Part shown: positions 12,701-24,540 of the stretch, one piece after another | How the letters are laid out: each line of letters opens with the position of its first letter | Numbering within the stretch: position 1 is the stretch's first letter | Assembly (NCBI GenBank): GCA_964058805.1 | Contig: CAXKVV010002144.1 | Span: 558,001-622,000, forward strand | Reading direction: 5' to 3' | From: Schoenoplectus triqueter | Taxonomy: Eukaryota; Streptophyta; Magnoliopsida; Poales; Cyperaceae | DNA: 64,000 nucleotides | The notes under the pieces: model-generated | The model's input: only the letters and a program-made list of their open reading frames with translations | Database searches by the model: none | Told to the model about the DNA's origin: nothing | Made by a program: the position numbers and the translations under genes

Positions 12701-13380
12701 CCCGACTCGTTTTCGGCGGTACTGATGGCGTCGGGACCCGTTTTCATGTTTAGCGCTCTCGGACTCGATTTCGGCCATACCTAGGGCGTCGGGTCCCGTT
12801 TTCATGTTTTGCGCGCCCAAACTCGGTTTCGGCGGTACCGAAGGCTTCGGGTCCCGTTTTCATGTTTTGCGCCCCCGAACTCGGTTTCGGCCGTACCGAG
12901 GGCGTCGGGTCCCGTTTTCATGTTTTGCGCGCCCAAACTCGGTTTCGGCGGTACCGAGGGCTTCGGGTCCCGTTTTCATGTTTTGCGCACCCGGACTCGT
13001 TTTCGGCGGTACCAAGGGCGTCGGGTCCCGTGTTCATGTTTTGCGCTCCGCGACTCGTTTTCGGCGGTACCGATGGCGTCGGGACCCGTTTTCATGTTTT
13101 GCGCTCGCGGACTCGTTTTCGACGGTACCGAGGGCGTCGGGTCCCGTTTTCATGTTTTGCGCTCCCTGACTCGTTTGCGGCGGTACCGTTGGCGTCGGGA
13201 CCCGTTTTCATTTTTTGCGCTCGCGGACTCGGTTTCGGCAGTACCGAGGGCGTCGGGTCCCGTTTTCATGTTTTGCGCGCCCGAACTCGGTTTCGGCGGT
13301 ACCGAGGGCGTCGGGTCCCGTTTTCATTTTTTGCTCTCCCCGACTCATTTTCGGCGGTACCGATGGCGTCGGGACCCGTT
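9753..13380 (+). repeat. Mosaic stretch of right arm next to the junction
   Basis: About 62 monomers without a long near-identical duplication that I could find. Related short blocks do recur. For example, 10190-10430 and 11292-11532 lie 1102 bp apart (19 monomers) and share the rare variants TTTTTGATGG and GACGCGGTTTCGGCAG. Monomer types seen further right are present but in shuffled order. No gene or non-satellite sequence is seen. Confidence 0.75.
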
Positions 13381-15408
13381 TTCATGTTTTGCGCTCTCGG
13401 ACTCGTTTTCGACGGTACCGAGGGCGTCGGGTCCCGTTTTCATGTTTTGCGCTCCCCGACTCGTTTGCGGCGGTACCGTTGGCGTCGGGACCCGTTTTCA
13501 TTTTTTGCGCTCGCGGACTCGGTTTCGGCAGTACCGAGGGCGTCGGGTCCCGTTTTCATGTTTTGCGCGCCCGAACTCGGTTTCGACGGTACCGAGGGCG
13601 TCGGGTCCCGTTTTCATGTTTTGCGCTCCCCGACTCGTTTTCGGCGGTACCGATGGCGTCGGGACCCGTTTCCATGTTTTGCACTCTCGGACTCGATTTC
13701 GGCCGTACCGAGGGCGTCGGGTCCCGTTTTCATGTTTTGCGCGCCCAACTCGGTTTCGGCGGTACCGAAGGCTTCGGGTCCCGTTTTCATATTTTGCGCC
13801 CCCGAACTCGGTTTTGGCCGTACCGAGGGCGTCGGGTCCCGTTTTCATGTTTTGCGCGCCCAAACTCAGTTTCGGCGGTACCGAGGGCTTCGGGTCCCGT
13901 TTTCATGTTTTGCACTCTCGGACTCGATTTCGGCCGTACCGAGGGCGTCGGGTCCCGTTTTCTTGTTTTGCGCGCCCGAACTCGGTTTCGGCCGTACCGA
14001 GGGCGTCGGGTCCCGTTTTCATGTTTTGAGCACCCCGACTCGTTTTCGGCGGTACCGATGGCGTCGGGACCCGTTTTCATGTTTTGTGCTCTCGGACTCT
14101 ATTTCGGCAGTACCGAGGTCGTCGGGTCCCGTTTTCATTTTTTGCGCGCCCGAACTCGGTTTCAGCTGTTCCTAGGGCGTCGGGTCCCGTTTTCATGTTT
14201 TGCGCCCCCCAACTCGTTTTCGGCGGTACCGATGGCGTCGGGACCCGTTTTCATGTTTAGCGCTCTCGGACTCGATTTCGGCCGTACCGAGGGCGTCGGG
14301 TCCCGTTTTCATGTTTTGCGCGACCAAACTCGGTTTCGACGGTACCGAACGCTTCGGGTCCCGTTTTCATGTTTTGCGCCCCCGAACTCGGTTTCGGCCG
14401 TACCGAGGGCGTCGGGTCCCGTTTTCATGTTTTGCACGCCCAAACTCGGTTTCGGCGGTACCGAGGGCTTCGGGTCCCGTTTTCATGTTTTGCGCACCCG
14501 GACTCGTTTTCGGCGGTACCGAGGGTGTCGGGTCCCGTGTTCATGTTTTGCGCTCCGCGACTCATTTTCGGCGGTACCGAGGTCGTCGGGACCCGTTTTC
14601 ATGTTTTGCGCTCTCGGACTCGTTTTCGACGGTACCGAGGGCGTCGGGTCCCGTTTTCATGTTTTGCGCTCCCCGACTCGTTTGCGGCGGTACCGTTGGC
14701 GTCGGACCCGTTTTCATGTTATGCGCTCTCGGACTCGGTTTCGGTCGTACCGAGGGCGTCGGGTCCCGTTTTCATGTTTTGCGCGCCCGAACTCGGTTTC
14801 TGCAGTACCAAGGGCGTCGGGTCTCGTTTTCATGTTTTGCGCACCCGGACTCATTTTCGGCGGTACCGAGGGCGTCGGGTCCCGTGTTCATGTTTTGCGC
14901 TCCGCGAATCGTTTTCGGCGGTACCGATGGCGTCGTGACCCGTTTTCATGTTTTGCGCTCTCGGACTCGTTTTCGACGGTACCGAGGGCGTCGGGTCCCG
15001 TTTTCATGTTTTGCGCTCCCCGACTCGTTTGCGGCGGTACCGTTGGCGTCGGGACTCGTTCTCATGTTTTGCGCTCTCGGACTCGGTTTCGGCAGTACCG
15101 AGGGCGTCGGGTCCCGTTTTCATGTTTTGCGCTCCCCGACTCATTTTCGACGGTACCGATGGCGTCGAGACCCGTTTTCATGTTTTGCGCTCTTGGACTC
15201 GTTTTCAGCGGCGCCGAGGGCGTCGTGTCTCGTTTTCACGTTTTTCGCGCCCGGACTCAATTTCGGCGGTACCGAGGGAGTCGTGTCCCGTTTTCATGTT
15301 TTGCGGGCCCGGACTCGGTTTCGGCGGTCCCGAGGGCGTCGAGTACCGTTTTCATGTTTTGCGCTCCCGGACTCGTTTTCCGCGGTTCCGAGGGCGTCGG
15401 GTCTCGTT
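13381..15408 (+). repeat. 2028-bp higher-order repeat, copy 1
   Basis: Thirty-five monomers with two 1-bp deletions (GCGCCCAACTC near 13745 and GTCGGACCC near 14705), which explains 35 x 58 minus 2. The adjacent copy at 15409-17436 matches it with roughly ten substitutions that I could find, so identity is above 99%. Differences include CCTAGGG/CCGAGGG near 14170 and GCTCTTGG/GCTCTCGG near 15193. At 13321-13380 the match to the equivalent position of copy 2 fails, which sets the left edge to within about one monomer. Confidence 0.85.
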
Positions 15409-17436
15409 TTCATGTTTTGCGCTCTCGGACTCGTTTTCGACGGTACCGAGGGCGTCGGGTCCCGTTTTCATGTTTTGCGCTCCCCGACTCGTTTGCGGCG
15501 GTACCGTTGGCGTCGGGACCCGTTTTCATTTTTTGCGCTCGCGGACTCGGTTTCGGCAGTACCGAGGGCGTCGGGTCCCGTTTTCATGTTTTGCGCGCCC
15601 GAACTCGGTTTCGACGGTACCGAGGGCGTCGGCTCCCGTTTTCATGTTTTGCGCTCCCCGACTCGTTTTCGGCGGTACCGATGGCGTCGGGACCCGTTTT
15701 CATGTTTTGCACTCTCGGACTCGATTTCGGCCGTACCGAGGGCGTCGGGTCCCGTTTTCATGTTTTGCGCGCCCAACTCGGTTTCGGCGGTACCGAAGGC
15801 TTCGGGTCCCGTTTTCATATTTTGCGCCCCCGAACTCGGTTTTGGCCGTACCGAGGGCGTCGGGTCCCGTTTTCATGTTTTGCGCGCCCAAACTCAGTTT
15901 CGGCGGTACCGAGGGCTTCGGGTCCCGTTTTCATGTTTTGCACTCTCGGACTCGATTTCGGCCGTACCGAGGGCGTCGGGTCCCGTTTTCTTGTTTTGCG
16001 CGCCCGAACTCGGTTTCGGCCGTACCGAGGGCGTCGGGTCCCGTTTTCATGTTTTGAGCACCCCGACTCGTTTTCGGCGGTACCGATGGCGTCGGGACCC
16101 GTTTTCATGTTTTGTGCTCTCGGACTCTATTTCGGCAGTACCGAGGTCGTCGGGTCCCGTTTTCATTTTTTGCGCGCCCGAACTCGGTTTCAGCTGTTCC
16201 GAGGGCGTCGGGTCCCGTTTTCATGTTTTGCGCCCCCCAACTCGTTTTCGGCGGTACCGATGGCGTCGGGACCCGTTTTCATGTTTAGCGCTCTCGGACT
16301 CGATTTCGGCCGTACCGAGGGCGTCGGGTCCCGTTTTCATGTTTTGCGCGACCAAACTCGGTTTCGACGGTACCGAACGCTTCGGGTCCCGTTTTCATGT
16401 TTTGCGCCCCCGAACTCGGTTTCGGCCGTACCGAGGGCGTCGGGTCCCGTTTTCATGTTTTGCACGCCCAAACTCGGTTTCGGCGGTACCGAGGGCTTCG
16501 GCTCCCGTTTTCATGTTTTGCGCACCCGGACTCGTTTTCGGCGGTACCGAGGGCGTCGGGTCCCGTGTTCATGTTTTGCGCTCCGCGACTCATTTTCGGC
16601 GGTACCGAGGTCGTCGGGACCCGTTTTCATGTTTTGCGCTCTCGGACTCGTTTTCGACGGTACCGAGGGCGTCGGGTCCCGTTTTCATGTTTTGCGCTCC
16701 CCGACTCGTTTGCGGCGGTACCGTTGGCGTCGGACCCGTTTTCATGTTATGCGCTCTCGGACTCGGTTTCGGTCGTACCGAGGGCGTCGGGTCCCGTTTT
16801 CATGTTTTGCGCGCCCGAACTCGGTTTCTGCAGTACCAAGGGCGTCGGGTCTCGTTTTCATGTTTTGCGCACCCGGACTCATTTTCGGCGGTACCGAGGG
16901 CGTCGGGTCCCGTGTTCATGTTTTGCGCTCCGCGACTCGTTTTCGGCGGTACCGATGGCGTCGTGACCCGTTTTCATGTTTTGCGCTCTCGGACTCGTTT
17001 TCGACGGTACCGAGGGCGTCGGGTCCCGTTTTCATGTTTTGCGCTCCCCGACTCGTTTGCGGCGGTACCGTTGGCGTCGGGACTCGTTTTCATGTTTTGC
17101 GCTCTCGGACTCGGTTTCGGCAGTACCGAGGGCGTCGGGTCCCGTTTTCATGTTTTGCGCTCCCCGACTCATTTTCGACGGTACCGATGGCGTCGAGACC
17201 CGTTTTCATGTTTTGCGCTCTCGGACTCGTTTTCAGCGGCGCCGAGGGCGTCGGGTCTCGTTTTCACGTTTTTCGCGCCCGGACTCAATTTCGGCGGTAC
17301 CGAGGGAGTCGTGTCCCGTTTTCATGTTTTGCGGGCCCGGACTCGGTTTCGGCGGTCCCGAGGGCGTCGAGTACCGTTTTCATGTTTTGCGCTCCCGGAC
17401 TCGTTTTCCGCGGTTCCGAGGGCGTCGGGTCTCGTT
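15409..17436 (+). repeat. 2028-bp higher-order repeat, copy 2
   Basis: Second tandem copy of the 2028-bp unit. Matching ends near 17437, where GCGCTCCCGG replaces GCGCTCTCGG and a GTTGTCGTCACGACC variant follows. It is also homologous, with monomer gains and losses, to the 2145-bp units at 18580-22869. Confidence 0.85.
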
Positions 17437-18579
17437 TTCATGTTTTGCGCTCCCGGACTCGTTTTCGACGGTACCGAGGGCGTCGGGTCCCGTTTTCATG
17501 TTTTGCGCTCCCCGACTCGTTTGCGGCGGTACCGTTGTCGTCACGACCCGTTTTCATGTTTTGCGCTCCCGGACTCGATTTCGGCAGTACCGAGGGCGTC
17601 GGGTCCTGTTTTCATGTTTTGCGCTCCCCGACTCATTTTCGACGGTACCGATGGCGTCGGGTCTCGTTTTCATGTTTTGCGGGCCTAGACTCGTTTTCGG
17701 CGGTCCCGAGGGCGTCGAGTACCGTTTTCATGTTTTGCGCACCCGAACTCGGTTTCGGCGGTACCGAGGGCGTCGGGTCGCGTTTTCATGTTTTGCGCCC
17801 CCGGACTCGATTTCGGCGGTACCGAGGGCGTCGGGTCCCGTTTTCATGTTTTGCGCTCCCCGACTCATTTTCGACGGTACCGATGGCGTCGGGTCTCGTT
17901 TTCATGTTTTGCGCCCCCGGACTCGAATTCGGCGGTACCGATGGCGTCGGGTCTCGTTTTCGACGGTACCGATGGCGTCGGGTCTCATTTTCATGTTTTG
18001 CGCTCCTCGACTCATTTTCGGCGGGACCGATGGCGTCGGGACCCGTTTTCATGATTTGCCCTCTCGGACTCGATTTCGGCGGTACCGAGGGCGTCGGGTC
18101 CCGTTTTCATGTTTTGCGCTCTCGGACTCTATTTCGGCCGTACCGAGGGCATCGGGTCCCGTTTTCATGTTTTGCACGCCCGAACTCGGTTTCGGCGGTA
18201 CCGAGGGCGTCGCGTCCCGTTTTCATGTTTTGCGCTTCCCGACTCGTTTTCGGCGGTACCGATGGTGTCGGGACCCGTTTTCATGTTTTGCGCTCTCGGA
18301 CTCTATTTCGGCAGTACCGAGGGCGTCGGGTCCCGTTTTCATGTTTTGCGCTCTCGGACTCGATTTCGGCCGTACCGAGGGCGTCGGGTCCCGTTTTCAT
18401 GTTTTGAGCACCCCGACTCGTTTTCGGCGGTACCGATGGCGTCGGGACCCGTTTTCATGTTTTGTGCTCTCGGACTCTATTTCGGCAGTACCGAGGGCGT
18501 CGGGTCCCGTTTTCATTTTTTGCGCGCCCGAATTCGGTTTCAGCTGTTCCGAGGGCGTCGGGTCCCGTTTTCATGTTTT
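17437..18579 (+). repeat. Spacer block related to 22577-23684
   Basis: About 20 monomers between two tandem duplications. Bases 17560-18110 correspond to about 22634-23215: the offset is 5074 bp before, and 5105 bp after, a run of short monomers, so one 31-bp unit differs in number. Shared rare variants are CTCGAATTCGGCGG, CTCGACTCATTTTC and CATGATTTGCCCTC. No gene is seen. Confidence 0.7.
17957..17987 (+). repeat. 31-bp short monomer, right arm
   Basis: TTTTCGACGGTACCGATGG follows GTCTCG directly, so the 27 bp between two TCGTTTTC copies are absent. This is the same internal deletion as in the left-arm short units, in a different sequence context and therefore probably independent. The related block at 23031-23092 carries two such units. 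Confidence 0.85.
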
Positions 18580-20724
18580 GCGCCCCCCGACTCGTTTTCG
18601 GAGGTACCGATGGCGTCGGGTCCCGTTTTCATGTTTTGCGCTCCCCGACTCGTTTTCGGCGGTACCGATGGCGTCGGGACCCGTTTTCATGTTTTGCACT
18701 CTCGGACTCGATTTCGGCCGTACCGAGGGCGTCGGGTCCCGTTTTCATGTTTTGCGCGCCCAACTCGGTTTCGGCGGTACCGAAGGCTTCGGGTCCCGTT
18801 TTCATATTTTGCGCCCCCGAACTCGGTTTCGGCCGTACCGAGGGCGTCGGGTCCCGTTTTCATGTTTTGCGCGCCCAAACTCAGTTTCGGCGGTACCGAG
18901 GGCTTCGGGTCCCGTTTTCATGTTTTGCACTCTCGGACTCGATTTCGGCCGTACCGAGGGCGTCGGGTCCCGTTTTCTTGTTTTGCGCGCCCGAACTCGG
19001 TTTCGACCGTACCGAGGGCGTCGGGTCCCGTTTTCATGTTTTGAGCACCCCGACTCGTTTTCGGCGGTACCGATGGCGTCGGGACCCGTTTTCATGTTTT
19101 GTGCTCTCGGACTCTATTTCGGCAGTACCGAGGTCGTCGGGTCCCGTTTTCATTTTTTGCGCGCCCGAACTCGGTTTCAGCTGTTCCGAGGGCGTCGGGT
19201 CCCGTTTTCATGTTTTGCGCCCCCCGACTCGTTTTCGGCGGTACCGATGGCGTCGGGACCCGTTTTCATGTTTAGCGCTCTCGGACTCGATTTCGGCCGT
19301 ACCGAGGGCGTCGGGTCCCGTTTTCATGTTTTGCGCGCCCAAACTCGGTTTCGGCGGTACCGAAGGCTTCGGGTCTCGTTTTCATGTTTTGCGCCCCCGA
19401 ACTCGGTTTCGGCCGTACCGAGGGCGTCGGGTCCCGTTTTCATGTTTTGCACGCCCAAACTCAGTTTCGGCGGTACCGAGGGCTTCGGGTCCCGTTTTCA
19501 TGTTTTGCGCACCCGGACTCGTTTTCGGCGGTACCGAGGGCGTCGGGTCCCGTGTTCATGTTTTGCGCTCCGCGACTCATTTTCGGCGGTACCGATGGCG
19601 TCGGGACCCATTTTCATGTTTTGCGCTCTCGGACTCGTTTTCGACGGTACCGAGTGCGTCGGGTCCTGTTTTCATGTTTTGCGCTTCCCGACTCGTTTGC
19701 GGCGGTACCGTTGGCGTCGGACCCGTTTTCATGTTTTGCGCTCTCGGACTCGGTTTCGGTCGTACCGAGGGCGTCGGGTCCCGTTTTCATGTTTTGCGCG
19801 CCCGAACTCGGTTTCTGCGGTACCGAGGGCGTCGGGTCTCGTTTTCATGTTTTGCGGACCCGGACTCATTTTCGGCGGTACCGAGGGCGTCGGGTCCCGT
19901 GTTCATGTTTTGCGCTCCGCGACTCGTTTTCGGCGGTACCGATGGCGTCGGGACCCGTTTTCATGTTTTGCGCTCTCGGACTCGTTTTCGACGGTACCGA
20001 GGGCGTCGGGTCCCGTTTTCATGTTTTGCGCTCCCCGACTCGTTTGCGGCGGTACCGTTGGCGTCGGGACTCGTTTTCATGTTTTGCGCTCTCGGACTCG
20101 GTTTCGGCAGTACCGAGGGCGTCGGGTCCCGTTTTCATGTTTTGCGCTCCCCGACTCATTTTCGACGGTACCGATGGCGTCGAGACCCGTTTTCATGTTT
20201 TGCGTTCTCGGACTCGTTTTCGGCGGCGCCGAGGGCGTCGGGTCTCGTTTTCACGTTTTTCGCGCCCGGACTCGGTTTCGGCGGTCCCGAGGGCGTCGAG
20301 TACCGTTTTCATGTTTTGCGCTCCCGGACTCGTTTTCCGCGGTTACGAGGGCGTCGGGTCTCGTTTTCATGTTTTGCGCTCCCGGACTCGTTTTCGACGG
20401 TACCGAGGACGTCGGGTCCCGTTTTCATGTTTTGCGCTCCCCGACTCGTTTGCGGCGGTACCGTTGTCGTCACGCCCCGTTTTCATGTTTTGCGCTCCCG
20501 GCCTCGATTTCGGCAGTACCGAGGGCGTCGGGTCCCGTTTTCATGTTTTGCGCTCCCCGACTCATTTTCGACGGTACCGATGGCGTCGGGTCTCGTTTTC
20601 ATGTTTTGCGGGCCCAGACTCGTTTTCGGCGGTCCCGACGGCGTCGAGTACCGTTTTCATGTTTTGCCCTCCCGAACTCGGTTTCGGCGGTACCGAGGGC
20701 GTCGGGTCGCGTTTTCATGTTTTG
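18580..20724 (+). repeat. 2145-bp higher-order repeat, copy 1
   Basis: Thirty-seven monomers with a net 1-bp shortage. It begins at the rare CGTTTTCGGAGGTACCG variant (about 18595), which recurs 2145 bp later near 20740. I count about twenty substitutions between the copies, close to 99% identity. Examples are TGCGCCCCCC/TGCTCCCCCC and CAGTACC/CATTACC. Confidence 0.85.
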
Positions 20725-22869
20725 CGCCCCCCGGACTCGTTTTCGGAGGTACCGATGGCGTCGGGTCCCGTTTTCATGTTTTGCGCTCCCCGACTCGTTT
20801 TCGGCGGTACCGATGGCGTCGGGACCCGTTTTCATGTTTTGCACTCTCGGACTCGATTTCGGCCGTACCGAGGGCGTCGGGTCCCGTTTTCATGTTTTGC
20901 GCGCCCAACTCGGTTTCGGCGGTACCGAAGGCTTCGGGTCCCGTTTTCATATTTTGCGCCCCCGAACTCGGTTTCGGCCGTACCGAGGGCGTCGGGTCCC
21001 GTTTTCATGTTTTGCGCGCCCAAACTCAGTTTCGGCGGTACCGAGGGCTTCGGGTCCCGTTTTCATGTTTTGCACTCTCGGACTCGATTTCGGCCGTACC
21101 GAGGGCGTCGGGTCCCGTTTTCTTGTTTTGCGCGCCCGAACTCGGTTTCGGCCGTACCGAGGGCGTCGGGTCCCGTTTTCATGTTTTGAGCACCCCGACT
21201 CGTTTTCGGCGGTACCGATGGCGTCGGGACCCGTTTTCATGTTTTGTGCTCTCGGACTCTATTTCGGCAGTACCGAGGTCGTCGGGTCCCGTTTTCATTT
21301 TTTGCGCGCCCGAACTCGGTTTCAGCTGTTCCGAGGGCGTCGGGTCCCGTTTTCATGTTTTGCTCCCCCCGACTCGTTTTCGGCGGTACCGATGGCGTCG
21401 GGACCCGTTTTCATGTTTAGCGCTCTCGGACTCGATTTCGGCCGTACCGAGGGCGTCGGGTCCCGTTTTCATGTTTTGCGCGCCCAAACTCGGTTTCGGC
21501 GGTACCGAAGGCTTCGGGTCCCGTTTTCATGTTTTGCGCCCCCGAACTCGGTTTCGGCCGTACCGAGGGCGTCGGGTCCCGTTTTCATGTTTTGCACGCC
21601 CAAACTCAGTTTCGGCGGTACCGAGGGCTTCGGGTCCAGTTTTCATGTTTTGCGCACCCGGACTCGTTTTCGGCGGTACCGAGGGCGTCGGGTCCCGTGT
21701 TCATGTTTTGCGCTCCGCGACTCATTTTCGGCGGTACCGATGGCGTCGGGACCCGTTTTCATGTTTTGCGCTCTCGGACTCGTTTTCGACGGTACCGAGT
21801 GCGTCGGGTCCCGTTTTCATGTTTTGCGCTTCCCGACTCATTTGCGGCGGTACCGTTGGCGTCGGACCCGTTTTCATGTTTTGCGCTCTCGGACTCGGTT
21901 TCGGTCGTACCGAGGGCGTCGGGTCCCGTTTTCATGTTTTGCGCGCCCGAACTCGGTTTCTGCGGTACCGAGGGCGTCGGGTCTCGTTTTCATGTTTTGC
22001 GCACCCGGACTCATTTTCGGCGGTACCGAGGGCGTCGGGTCCCGTGTTCATGTTTTGCGCTCCGCGACTCGTTTTCGGCGGTACCGATGGCGTCGGGACC
22101 CGTTTTCATGTTTTGCGCTCTCGGACTCGTTTTCGACGGTACCGAGGGCGTCGGGTCCCGTTTTCATGTTTTGCGCTCCCCGACTCGTTTGCGGCGGTAC
22201 CGTTGGCGTCGGGACTCGTTTTCATGTTTTGCGCTCTCGGACTCGGTTTCGGCATTACCGAGGGCGTCGGGTCCCGTTTTCATGTTTTGCGCTCCCCGAC
22301 TCATTTTCGACGGTACCGATGGCGTCGAGACCCGTTTTCATGTTTTGCGCTCTCGGACTCGTTTTCGGCGGCGCCGAGGGCGTCGGGTCTCGTTTTCACG
22401 TTTTTCGCGCCCGGACTCGGTTTCGGCGGTCCCGAGGGCGTCGAGTACCGTTTTCATGTTTTGCGCTCCCGGACTCGTTTTCCGCGGTTCCGAGGGCGTC
22501 GGGTCTCGTTTTCATGTTTTGCGCTCCCGGACTCATTTTCGACGGTACCGAGGGCGTCGGGTCCCGTTTTCATGTTTTGCGCTCCCCGACTCGTTTGCGG
22601 CGGTACCGTTGTCGTCACGACCCGTTTTCATGTTTTGCGCTCCAGGACTCGATTTCGGCAGTACCGAGGGCGTCGGGTCCCGTTTTCATGTTTTGCGCTC
22701 CCCGACTCATTTTCGACGGTACCGATGGCGTCGGGTCTCGTTTTCATGTTTTGCGGGCCCAGACTCGTTTTCGGCGGTCCCGAGGGCGTCGGGTACCGTT
22801 TTCATGTTTTGCGCTCCCGAACTCGGCTTCGGCGGTACCGAGGGCGTCGGGTCGCGTTTTCATGTTTTG
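20725..22869 (+). repeat. 2145-bp higher-order repeat, copy 2
   Basis: Second tandem copy. Matching ends near 22870, where a GGACTCGATTTCGGCGG monomer replaces the GGAGG variant. The content is homologous to much of 15409-17436. Confidence 0.85.
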
Positions 22870-23030
22870 CGCCCCCGGACTCGATTTCGGCGGTACCGAG
22901 GGCGTCGGGTCCCGTTTTCATGTTTTGCGCTCCCCGACTCATTTTCGACGGTACCGATGGCGTCGGGTCTCGTTTTCATGTTTTGCGCCCCCGGACTCGA
23001 ATTCGGCGGTACCGATGGCGTCGGGTCTCG

Positions 23031-23092
23031 TTTTCGACGGTACCGATGGCGTCGGGTCTCGTTTTCAACGGTACCGATGGCGTCGGGTCTCG
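23031..23092 (+). repeat. Two tandem 31-bp short monomers
   Basis: Two consecutive 31-bp units (23031-23061 and 23062-23092), beginning TTTTCGACGG and TTTTCAACGG. The homologous block at 17957 has one unit, so the short unit has itself been gained or lost in tandem. Confidence 0.85.
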
Positions 23093-23209
23093 TTTTCATG
23101 TTTTGCGCTCCTCGACTCATTTTCGGCGGGACCGATGGCGTCGGGACCCGTTTTCATGATTTGCCCTCTCGGACTCGATTTCGGCGGTACCGAGGGCGTC
23201 GGGTCCCGT

Positions 23210-24540
23210 TTTCATGTTTTGCGCTCTCGGACTCTATTTCGGCCGTACCGAGGGCATCGGGTCCCGTTTTCATGTTTTGCGCGCCGAAACTCTGTTTCGG
23301 CGGAACCGAAGGCTTCGGGTCCCGTTTTCATGTTTTGCGCCCCCGAACTCGGTTTCGGCCGTACCCAGGGCGTCGGGTCCCGTTTTCATGTTTTGCGCGC
23401 CCAAACTCGGTTTCGGCGGTACCGAGGGCTTTGGGTCCCGTTTTCATGTTTTGCGCACCCGGACTCGTTTTCGGCGGTACCAAGGGCGTCGGGTCCCGTG
23501 TTCATGTTTTGGCTCCGCGACTCGTTTTCGGCGGTACCGATGGCGTCGGGACCCGTTTTCTTGTATTGCGCTCTCGGACTCGTTTTCGATGGTACCGAGG
23601 GCGTCGGGTCCCGTTTTCATGTTTTGCGCTCCCCGACTCGTTTGCGGCGGTACCGTTGGCGTCGAACCCGTTTTCATGTTTTGCGCTCTCGGACTCGGTT
23701 TCGGTCGTACCGAGGGCGTCGGGTCCCGTTTTCATGTTTTGCGCGCCCGAACTCGGTTTCTGCGGTACCGAGGGCGTCGGGTCTCGTTTTCATGTTTTGC
23801 GCACCCGGACTCGTTTTCGGCGGTACCGAGGGCGTCGGGTCCCGTGTTCATGTTTTGCGCTCCGCGACTCGTTTTCGGCGGTACCGATGGCGTCGGGACC
23901 CGTTTTCATGTTTTGCGCTCTCGGACTCGTTTTCGACGGTACCGAGGGCGTCGGGTCCCGTTTTCATGTTTTGCGCTCCCCGACTCGTTTGCGGCGGTAC
24001 CGTTGGCGTCGGGACCCGTTTTCATTTTTTGCGCTCGCGGACTCGGTTTCGGCAGTACCGAGGGCGTCGGGTCCCGTTTTCATGTTTTGCACGCCCGAAC
24101 TCGGTTTCGGCGGTACCGAGGGCGTCGGGTCCCGTTTTCATGTTTTGCGCTCCCCGACTCGTTTTCGGCGGTACCGATGGCGTCGGGACTCGTTTACATG
24201 TTTTGCGCTCTCGGACTCGTTTTCGACGGTACCGAGGGCGTCGGGTCCCGTTTTCATGTTTTGCGCTCCCCGACTCGTTTGCGGCGGTACCGTTGGCGTC
24301 GGGACCCGTTTTCATTTTTTGCGCTCTTGGACTCGGTTTCGGCAGTACCGAGGGCGTCGGGTCCCGTTTTCATGTTTTGCGCGCCCGAACTCGGTTTCGG
24401 CGGTACCGAGGGCGTCGGGTCCCGTTTTCATGTTTTGCGCTCCCCGACTCGTTTTCAGCGGTACCGATGGCGTCGGGACCCGTTTTCATGTTTTGCACTC
24501 TCGGACTCGATTTCGGCCGTACCGAGGGCGTCGGGTCCCG
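23210..24540 (+). repeat. Duplicated block, copy 1 (offset 2608 bp)
   Basis: About 23 monomers that recur at 25818-27148. Shared rare states are GCGCCGAAACTC with CGGAACCGAAGGC, the 56-bp monomer with CATGTTTTGGCTCCGCG, GTCGAACCC and CATTTTTTGCGCTCGCGG. The offset equals 45 monomers minus 2 bp. Beyond 24540, homology resumes after an extra 116 bp in the second copy. Confidence 0.75.
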
